In this document: piece by piece, positions 1 to 5,047 of the stretch
How positions within the stretch are numbered: the first letter of the stretch is position 1
How the letters are laid out: each line of letters opens with the position of its first letter
Assembly (NCBI GenBank): GCA_013824045.1
Contig: PNND01000178.1
Span: forward strand, 1-5,977
Length of the DNA stretch: 5,977 nucleotides
Direction of reading: 5' to 3'
Origin: Rhodobacter sp.
GTDB taxonomy: Bacteria > Pseudomonadota > Alphaproteobacteria > Rhodobacterales > Rhodobacteraceae
Made by a program: the position numbers and the translations under genes
Notes under the pieces: generated by a model
Seen by the model: the letters and a program-made list of their open reading frames with translations, nothing else
What the model was told of the DNA's origin: nothing
Databases searched by the model: none

Positions 1-227
1 CCCGGATCGGGCTCCGTCTTGTACAGCCAGTTCACCGCCGGTTCGTAGAACAGCTTGCCATAGCCCAAGGGCAGCATGACGAAAAAGCGTCGGTCGGTGC
101 CGCCCGCCTCCAGCACCGTAACGCGGTGTTTGCCGTTCGCGGTCAGCCGGTCGGCCAGCACGCAGCCCGCCGATCCTGCGCCCACGATGATGTAATCCGT
201 CTCGTCGCTCACCGTCTGGTCGTGCAT
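1..227 (-). CDS. GMC-family FAD oxidoreductase (choline dehydrogenase-like), N-terminal part only
   Basis: This is the first 75 codons of a flavoprotein that runs off the left edge of the window. Members of the glucose-methanol-choline family oxidise alcohols, such as choline to betaine aldehyde, with bound FAD and pass electrons to the respiratory chain or to oxygen. The start shows the family's ADP-binding beta-alpha-beta fold: DYIIVGAGSAG at residues 11-21 carries GxGxxG at 16-21, and LEAGG at 39-43 has Glu40 in the FAD-ribose position. A GMC-like segment PLGYGKLFYEPAVNW follows. The ATG at 227 is preceded by AGAGGT (238-233) at 5-nt spacing. It is the last visible gene of the operon, 83 bp after the caiD-like gene. 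The context suggests a trimethylammonium or short-chain hydroxy substrate, but the substrate-binding and catalytic His regions lie outside, so I give no specific name. The family call is firm and the substrate is unknown. Confidence 0.9.
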   Translation of the reverse strand, partial: MHDQTVSDETDYIIVGAGSAGCVLADRLTANGKHRVTVLEAGGTDRRFFVMLPLGYGKLFYEPAVNWLYKTEPDP

Positions 228-310
228 GGCCCACCTCTGCTTGCGGCGGAGCCTAGCGCCGCGCTGATGGGCGGCGTGACAGGCAGCGACAGGAAACTGT
301 CGTTTCCGTG
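228..310 (-). promoter_or_regulatory. 83-bp intercistronic region with two pairs of competing inverted repeats
   Basis: This is the only real gap in the operon. Read as minus-strand RNA, it starts with a 6-bp stem CGACAG/CTGTCG (302-297 with 292-287) closing a 4-nt loop TTTC. An overlapping alternative pairs GGAAA (307-303) with TTTCC (296-292), so the two cannot form together in simple form. Closer to the next gene, GCGGCG (262-257) can pair upstream with CGCCGC (276-271) or downstream with CGCCGC (248-243), again as alternatives. CCTGTC also occurs twice at 10-bp spacing (293-288 and 283-278). No U-tract follows any stem, so this is not a typical intrinsic terminator. It may be an mRNA-processing or stability element, or an attenuator that sets a different expression level for the GMC gene. 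The GC-rich pair may be chance in such DNA. No clear -35/-10 promoter is seen. Confidence 0.4.
233..238 (-). promoter_or_regulatory. Ribosome binding site of the GMC oxidoreductase gene
   Basis: The minus strand reads AGAGGTGGGCC just before the ATG at 227. AGAGGT lies 5 nt from the start codon and fits the Shine-Dalgarno consensus. It fixes the start of this gene and shows that it has its own strong site, unlike the stop-start overlaps upstream. Confidence 0.7.
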
Positions 311-1114
311 TTACTTTCCCTTCCAGACGGGATCGCGCTTCTCGGTAAAGGCGCGGGCACCTTCCAGCTGATCCTCACTGGAATAGAGCTTGTCCACCGT
401 CGCCATCTGCCGTTTGGTGATCCGGTTGAGCGCGTCCTGAAAGCGCAGCGCCTCGGCCTCGCGCACCACTTCCTTGATCGCGGCGTAAACGAGGGGTGGC
501 CCACTTTCCAACAGCCGCGCCAGATCCCACGCCTTGGGCAGCAGGTCCTCGGAGGTGGTGATCTCTTTCAGGATGCCCCAGCGCAGCGCCTCTTCGGCGT
601 CGAACCAGCGCCCGGTCAGCAAAAGGTCCATCGCCACGTGATAGGGGATGCGCTTGGGCAGTTTGATGCTTGCCGCATCTGCCACCGTGCCCGACCGGAT
701 TTCCGGCAGGGCGAAGGTGGCGTTGGAGGAGGCAAGGATCAGGTCGCAGGACAGCGCCAGTTCCAGCCCGCCGCCGCAGCAGATGCCGTTGACGGCGGCG
801 ATGACGGGCTTGTTCAGGTTGGGCAATTCCTGCAAGCCCCCGAAGCCGCCCACGCCGTAATCGCCATCCACCGCGTCGCCCGCGGCGGCGGCCTTCAGGT
901 CCCAGCCGGGGCAGAAGAATTTCTCGCCCTCGGCCCGCAGGATCGCCACACGCAGGGAGTCGTCATCGCGGAAGTCGCGGAAGGTCAGGCCCATGATCCG
1001 GCTGGTGGCCAGATCGATGGCGTTAGCCTTCGGACGGTCCAGCGTCACCTCCAGCACCGCGCCCTCGCGCCGGGTCCGGATCGGGCCTTCGGTCCGCATC
1101 TGCATGCCGCTCAT
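311..1114 (-). CDS. caiD: Crotonobetainyl-CoA hydratase / carnitinyl-CoA dehydratase (CaiD type)
   Basis: Cytoplasmic crotonase that adds water to crotonobetainyl-CoA to give L-carnitinyl-CoA, reversibly. The 267-aa protein matches my recollection of E. coli CaiD (261 aa) along its length: LDRPKANAID near the N terminus, GEKFF then GWDLKAAA around residues 63-76, NKPVIAAVNG, GGGLELAL, and the ending EKRDPVWKGK against EKRDPVWKGR. The two crotonase acid/base glutamates are present: Glu118 in GGGLELA and Glu138 in ALPE, equivalent to Glu111 and Glu131 of E. coli CaiD. The loop after Glu138 reads GTVADAASIKLPKR where E. coli has GIVPDSGG, so this is a distinct alphaproteobacterial branch. I chose the ATG at 1114, which overlaps the previous stop codon as ATGA and has GGAG 8 nt upstream. 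The ATG at 1129 has no ribosome site. Position in the operon directly after the CoA synthetase fits translational coupling. Confidence 0.9.
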   Translation of the reverse strand: MSGMQMRTEGPIRTRREGAVLEVTLDRPKANAIDLATSRIMGLTFRDFRDDDSLRVAILRAEGEKFFCPGWDLKAAAAGDAVDGDYGVGGFGGLQELPNLNKPVIAAVNGICCGGGLELALSCDLILASSNATFALPEIRSGTVADAASIKLPKRIPYHVAMDLLLTGRWFDAEEALRWGILKEITTSEDLLPKAWDLARLLESGPPLVYAAIKEVVREAEALRFQDALNRITKRQMATVDKLYSSEDQLEGARAFTEKRDPVWKGK

Positions 1115-3108
1115 TCCGCTTTCTCCCATATGACCGCATCCACCGCGACCGCGCCTGTCGCGGTTAGCATCAGCGGGTTGATCTCAATCTCTTCCAGCGC
1201 CGGGGTGGCCTGCAGCAGCCCCTGCAGGTCAATCACCACCTGCACTGCCGCCGCGACAGCCGCTTTCGGCCGCCCGCGATAGCCGTCAAGCAGCGGCCAA
1301 AGCCGCAGCCGCCGCAGAGCCAACGCCACCTCCTCCGCCGTGACCGGCAGGACGAGGGTCGCCGTGTCGGCAAGAACCTCTGCCGTGACCCCGCCGAAGC
1401 CCAGCGTCACCGTCGCGCCATAGACTGGGTCGCGGCGCAGGCCGACCAGAAGTTCGGCCACCACGTCCGTCACCATTTCTTCGGCAAGGTACCCTTGCGC
1501 GCCTATCATCTCTGCCTGACCCGCCAGCGTGGTTAGGCCAAGGCGCACTGCGCCAGCCTCGGTCTTGTGCGCGAAGCCCAGACCTTTCAGCGCGAGCGGG
1601 GCCGTCAGACCTGCAGCGAGCGGCACCAGCTCGTCGAGTGTCGGTGCGGTGACAGAGCGCGGGACGGCGACGCCTACGGCGGCGATCAGCGCCTTGGACG
1701 ACGCCTCGTCCCGCATGCGGAGAGTGCGCCCGCCCACCACAGGCCAAGGCCGCCAGCCGCCCCGGTTCGGCCCGGTCTGCGCGGCCTTGATCGCGCCCAG
1801 CGCGGTTTCCAACCCCATCATAGGGACGACATTGGGTGCGGCCATCTTGACCGCCAGCGCCTCGTCGAAATTTTCGGGCAAAGAGGCCACGGCGAAGGCG
1901 GGCTTGCCCGTGTTCTGCGCCGCCGCCACCACCGCATCCAGCGCAGGTTGAAAGCTGGAGGGATCGCATCGGTCTGGGCGCGGCGGATCGATGATGAAGA
2001 TGCCCGCGTCGTATCCGGCCAGCATTGTGGTGAAGACATCCGTCGTACGCGGACCGTCCCCCCATATGAAAGTGTGATAATCCAATGGGTTGGAGATGAA
2101 GACGATGGGGCCGAGGATGTCGCCCAGCCGCTGCCGCTGTGCATCTGACGGCGGCGGGAAATCCACGCCGAAGGGCGCGGCGAGATCGGCCACCAGCCCC
2201 GCCTCGCCCCCCGAACACGAGAGCGAGCAGAGGCGCGGGCCGATCTGCGGGCCGCAATGGTGGAAGATCTTCAACGTCTCGATCAGTTCGGCGGGGGTGG
2301 CCACTTCGGCCACACCGCAGGCGCGCAGGAAGGCGGAGGAGGCGGCGCCGCCACCTGCCAGCGAAGCCGTATGCGAGGCTGCCGCCGTGCGCGACAGTTC
2401 GGTCTTGCCCGACTTGATGCAGACGATCCCCTTGCCCGCCGCCCGTGCGCGTTCGGCCAAATCGGCGAAGGCCGCGGCATCGTCGATGCCTTCTACATAC
2501 ATGCCCAGCGCGGAGACGCGTTCATCGGCCAGCAGCGCGCCTGCCAGTTCCGCCAGCCCCACCTGCGCGGCGTTGCCCAGACAGGCGACATAGGCCACGG
2601 GCAGCCCGCGCGCCTGCATCGTCAGGTTGATGACAATGTTGGAGGATTGCGACAGAAGCGCCACCCCGCGATCCACCCGCACCCCGCCATGCTGATCGGG
2701 CCAAAGCAGCGCGCCGTCGAGGTAATTGATAACGCCATAGCAGTTGGGGCCGAGGATCGGCATGTCCCCCGCAGCCTGCACCAGTCGTGACTGAAGATCG
2801 GCCTCGCCCGCCTCTTCCCAACCGCTGGCGAAACAGGTCGCGCCGCCTGCGCCCATCGCTGCGAGTTCGGCCACGACATCCAGCGTGGCATGGCGGTTCA
2901 CGCCGATGAAAGTGGCATCCGGGGCGTGGGGGAGATCGGCAAGACTGCGGTAACAAGATACCCCAGCAATCTGATCCCGCGTCGGATGGACAGGCCAGAC
3001 CGGCCCATCGAAACCCATCTTCTGACACTGTTCGATGACATTCGCCGCCCAGCCGGAGCCGAGCACGGCGATGGAGCGCGGGCGCAAAAGGCGGCGAAGA
3101 TCACGCAT
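1111..3108 (-). CDS. Fused ADP/NDP-forming acyl-CoA synthetase, probable gamma-butyrobetaine/carnitine-CoA ligase
   Basis: This 665-aa protein joins in one chain the alpha and beta parts of the ADP-forming acetyl-CoA synthetase family, which makes acyl-CoA from an acid, CoA and ATP with release of ADP and phosphate. Residues about 5-125 are the CoA-binding Rossmann domain (RSIAVLGSG, PVHPTRDQIAGV, LGPNCYG at 119-125). About 140-440 are the succinyl-CoA-ligase-like domains with the phosphohistidine motif SHTASLAG (His246). About 455-665 are an ATP-grasp domain with HKTEAGAVRLG (His514, the position of the second phosphorylated His in archaeal enzymes), then RRDPVYGATVTLGFGG and EIEINPL at 640-646. 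I prefer the ATG at 3108, with GAGG 6 nt upstream and the family-like start MRDL. A GTG at 3120, overlapping the previous stop as GTGA, would add four residues but has no good ribosome site. The substrate is inferred only from the neighbours: a carnitine dehydrogenase, an acyl-CoA dehydrogenase and CaiD. It would replace AMP-forming CaiC. Confidence 0.88.
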   Translation of the reverse strand: MRDLRRLLRPRSIAVLGSGWAANVIEQCQKMGFDGPVWPVHPTRDQIAGVSCYRSLADLPHAPDATFIGVNRHATLDVVAELAAMGAGGATCFASGWEEAGEADLQSRLVQAAGDMPILGPNCYGVINYLDGALLWPDQHGGVRVDRGVALLSQSSNIVINLTMQARGLPVAYVACLGNAAQVGLAELAGALLADERVSALGMYVEGIDDAAAFADLAERARAAGKGIVCIKSGKTELSRTAAASHTASLAGGGAASSAFLRACGVAEVATPAELIETLKIFHHCGPQIGPRLCSLSCSGGEAGLVADLAAPFGVDFPPPSDAQRQRLGDILGPIVFISNPLDYHTFIWGDGPRTTDVFTTMLAGYDAGIFIIDPPRPDRCDPSSFQPALDAVVAAAQNTGKPAFAVASLPENFDEALAVKMAAPNVVPMMGLETALGAIKAAQTGPNRGGWRPWPVVGGRTLRMRDEASSKALIAAVGVAVPRSVTAPTLDELVPLAAGLTAPLALKGLGFAHKTEAGAVRLGLTTLAGQAEMIGAQGYLAEEMVTDVVAELLVGLRRDPVYGATVTLGFGGVTAEVLADTATLVLPVTAEEVALALRRLRLWPLLDGYRGRPKAAVAAAVQVVIDLQGLLQATPALEEIEINPLMLTATGAVAVDAVIWEKAE

Positions 3109-3116
3109 CCCCGACC

Positions 3117-4280
3117 TCACGCGCCATAGGCCCGCAGCATCTGACGGCTGATGATGTGGCGCTGGATTTCCGAGGTGCCTTCCCAGATCCGCTCCACCCG
3201 CGCGTCGCGCCAGATGCGTTCCAGCGGCAGGTCGTCCATCAGGCCCATCCCGCCATGGATCTGGATTGCCTCGTCGGCGATGAACGCCAACACCTCGGTC
3301 GCCTTAAGCTTGGCCATGCTCATGTCGGCCTCGGTGACCGTGCCTTGGTCGAATTTCCAAGCCGCTTCCCAAGTCAGAAGCTCGGCCGCCTTCAATTCCA
3401 TCGCCATGTCGGCGAGCTTGAAGCTGATGCCCTGAAACTTGCCGATCTGTTGCCCGAATTGCTGGCGTTCCGCCGCGTATTGCACCGCATGGGCCAGCGC
3501 GCGTTCGGCGCGGCCAAGGCAGGTGGCGGCAACCTGCAGGCGCGTGGCCCCGAGCCATGTGTTGGCGACTTCGAATCCCTTGTGCACTTCGCCAAGGATC
3601 TGGCTTTTCGGGATGCGGCAGTTGTCGAATTCGAGGATGGCGTTGGTGTATCCCCGGTGGCTGACATTGCGATAGCCATCGCGGACGGTGAAGCCGGGGG
3701 TGCCTTTGTCCACGAAGAAGGCGGTGATCAGCTTCTTCTTGCCACGCGGCGTATCCTCTTCCCCCGAAGCCATGAAGCAGATGGCGAAATCGGCGAGGTC
3801 GGCATGGCTGATGAAATGCTTGGTGCCGTTCAGCACCCAGTCATCCCCATCGGGCCGGGCGCTTGCCTTCATCCCGCGCAGGTCGGACCCGGCGCCGGGT
3901 TCCGTCATGGCGAGGCAATCCCATTTCTCGCCGCGGATGCAGGGATAGAGGTATTTCTGGCGCTGTTCTTCTGTCCCGGCCAGCAGGATGTTCGAGGGCC
4001 GCGCGACGCAGGTCCAGTGCAGGGCGTAGTTCGCCTTGCCCAACTCTTTTTCGTAAAGCAGCCAAGAGAGCGTATCGAGGCCCGCGCCCCCCACCTCGGC
4101 CGGCATGTTGGCGGCGTAGAGCCCGGCTTGCATGGCTTTGGCCTGAATCTGCTTGATCAGGTCCATGCGCAGGTGGCCCGTGCGTTCCACCTCCATCTCG
4201 TGGGGGTAAAGTTCGTTCTCAACGAAGCTGCGCGTCGTCTCGACGATCATCTGCTGTTCTTCGGTCAGGCCGAATTGCAT
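3117..4280 (-). CDS. Acyl-CoA dehydrogenase, probable gamma-butyrobetainyl-CoA dehydrogenase
   Basis: A full-length (387 aa) FAD enzyme of the acyl-CoA dehydrogenase family, which introduces a 2,3 double bond into an acyl-CoA and passes electrons to ETF. The helical N-terminal domain starts FGLTEEQQMIVETTRSF. The family signature LAMTEPGAGSDL is at 123-134, and the C-terminal signature at about 340-374 contains IHGGMG (341-346) and RIWEGTSEIQR. Glu367 in WEGT sits at the usual catalytic-base position of short- and medium-chain dehydrogenases. The start ATG at 4280 has AAGGA (4293-4289) at 8-nt spacing, overlapping the TAA of the SDR gene. With CaiD and a CoA synthetase next to it, the likely job is oxidation of gamma-butyrobetainyl-CoA to crotonobetainyl-CoA, or the reverse. 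This is inferred from context, since the sequence alone does not fix chain length or head group. From memory, E. coli CaiA lacks the EGT glutamate, so this is probably not a close CaiA orthologue. Confidence 0.9.
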   Translation of the reverse strand: MQFGLTEEQQMIVETTRSFVENELYPHEMEVERTGHLRMDLIKQIQAKAMQAGLYAANMPAEVGGAGLDTLSWLLYEKELGKANYALHWTCVARPSNILLAGTEEQRQKYLYPCIRGEKWDCLAMTEPGAGSDLRGMKASARPDGDDWVLNGTKHFISHADLADFAICFMASGEEDTPRGKKKLITAFFVDKGTPGFTVRDGYRNVSHRGYTNAILEFDNCRIPKSQILGEVHKGFEVANTWLGATRLQVAATCLGRAERALAHAVQYAAERQQFGQQIGKFQGISFKLADMAMELKAAELLTWEAAWKFDQGTVTEADMSMAKLKATEVLAFIADEAIQIHGGMGLMDDLPLERIWRDARVERIWEGTSEIQRHIISRQMLRAYGA

Positions 4281-4288
4281 GGCGGTCT

Positions 4289-4293
4289 TCCTT
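4289..4293 (-). promoter_or_regulatory. Ribosome binding site of the acyl-CoA dehydrogenase gene, overlapping the SDR stop
   Basis: The minus strand reads TAAGGAAGACCGCC before the ATG at 4280. The last two bases of the SDR stop codon TAA form the start of AAGGA, with 8 nt to the ATG. Ribosomes ending on the SDR gene would therefore sit on this site, which suggests linked translation. Confidence 0.7.
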
Positions 4294-5047
4294 ACGGATC
4301 AACGTTGTAGGTCATGCCGTCGACGGCAAGCGCTTGCCCCGACACCATCTTTGCCCCGTCCGAGGCAAGAAACAGCGCCATGGCGGCGACATCTTCGGGG
4401 TCAGTCAGCCGCTTCATCGCGGTGCCGCTGGCATAGCCCTGCCGCACGGCGTCGGGTGTCATGCCCTTGGCCTGCGCCTCGGCCTCGATCACGCGGTCGA
4501 TGCGGGGGCCGTTCACGGATCCCGGGCAAATGGCATTGGCGCGGATGCCGTGGGGGCCAAGTTCCATGGCCACCGTCTTCATCAGGCCGATCACGCCCCA
4601 TTTCGCCGCCACATAGGGCGCCCGGAAGGGCGTGCCGTAAAGGCCGGAAGTGGAGGAGGTGAAGATCATCACCCCCTGCCCCGCCGGTTTCATCATCCGC
4701 GCCGCATGCTTGGCCGCGATCATCGCGCCGTCGAGGTTCACGGCGAGGCAGGCGTGCCATTCGGCAAGGTCCATCTCCTCGATCCCCGCCGTGGGCCCCT
4801 TGATCCCGGCATTGGCGCAGAGCACGTCAAGCCCGCCCCAATCCACCGCGATGGTGGCGAAGAGGGCGACCATCTGCGCCTCATTCGAGGCATCGCAGCG
4901 CGTGGCGCGGATGCCTTGCGGCACGGCAGCCACGGCGGCGGCGTCCACATCCGTTACCCAGACCCGATCGCCCGCATCGGCAAAGGCGCGGGCCATCACC
5001 AGCCCGATCCCATTCGCCCCCGCCGTGATCAGGACGCGGCGCGTCAC
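4292..5047 (-). CDS. Short-chain dehydrogenase/reductase (SDR), NAD-dependent, substrate unknown
   Basis: A classical SDR of 251 aa, the usual length, that would oxidise a hydroxyl or reduce a ketone with NAD(H) in the cytoplasm. The cofactor motif is TAGANGIG at 8-15 (Ala in place of the first Gly, a known variant). Asp33 at the end of the second strand (VWVTDVD) points to NAD rather than NADP. NAG lies at 79-81, and the catalytic set is Asn104, Ser132, Tyr145 and Lys149 (YVAAK). CPGSVNGPRI follows at 174-183. Translation starts at a GTG whose GTGA overlaps the stop of the carnitine dehydrogenase gene. The ribosome site is weak (AGAAGA), so translation is probably coupled. No later start is possible without losing the cofactor motif. 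In this operon it could act on D-carnitine, on carnitinyl-CoA or on another 3-hydroxy compound. These are guesses from context. The family call is certain. Confidence 0.92.
   Translation of the reverse strand: MTRRVLITAGANGIGLVMARAFADAGDRVWVTDVDAAAVAAVPQGIRATRCDASNEAQMVALFATIAVDWGGLDVLCANAGIKGPTAGIEEMDLAEWHACLAVNLDGAMIAAKHAARMMKPAGQGVMIFTSSTSGLYGTPFRAPYVAAKWGVIGLMKTVAMELGPHGIRANAICPGSVNGPRIDRVIEAEAQAKGMTPDAVRQGYASGTAMKRLTDPEDVAAMALFLASDGAKMVSGQALAVDGMTYNVDP
4325..4338. repeat. Perfect 14-bp palindrome inside the SDR gene, 45 bp before the next start
   Basis: GGCAAGCGCTTGCC reads the same on both strands. Its AAGCGCTT core resembles operators of LacI-type regulators. It encodes part of the SDR C-terminal segment QALAV, and it lies 45 bp upstream of the acyl-CoA dehydrogenase start. 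A palindrome of this length is expected about once by chance in a window this size and composition, so the regulatory reading is weak. Confidence 0.25.

Noticed and set aside
287..302. Intrinsic terminator after caiD
   Set aside because: The 6-bp stem is not followed by a run of T on the minus strand, and the next gene continues in the same direction with a good ribosome site.
1115..1129. Earlier ATG at 1129 as the start of the CaiD-like protein
   Set aside because: It has no ribosome site and would extend the overlap with the previous gene to 19 bp, while the ATG at 1114 has GGAG at 8 nt and an ATGA overlap.
1209..1228. Repeated CCTGCAG around 1209-1228
   Set aside because: It encodes the Leu-Gln repeats in DLQGLLQ of the synthetase and is explained by codon choice.
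308..1282. Plus-strand open frame of 324 codons opposite the caiD gene
   Set aside because: It runs across two convincing minus-strand genes, its translation is low in recognisable motifs, and third-position G/C bias explains the lack of stops.
1286..2257. Second minus-strand frame of 323 codons inside the acyl-CoA synthetase gene
   Set aside because: Its Arg/Gly/Ala-rich translation is a frame-shifted reading of the synthetase, which is intact over its whole length.
3156..4310. Plus-strand open frame of 384 codons opposite the acyl-CoA dehydrogenase gene
   Set aside because: It is the antisense shadow of a GC-rich gene whose minus-strand product has all the family signatures. The plus-strand translation shows no recognisable motif and no ribosome site supports it.
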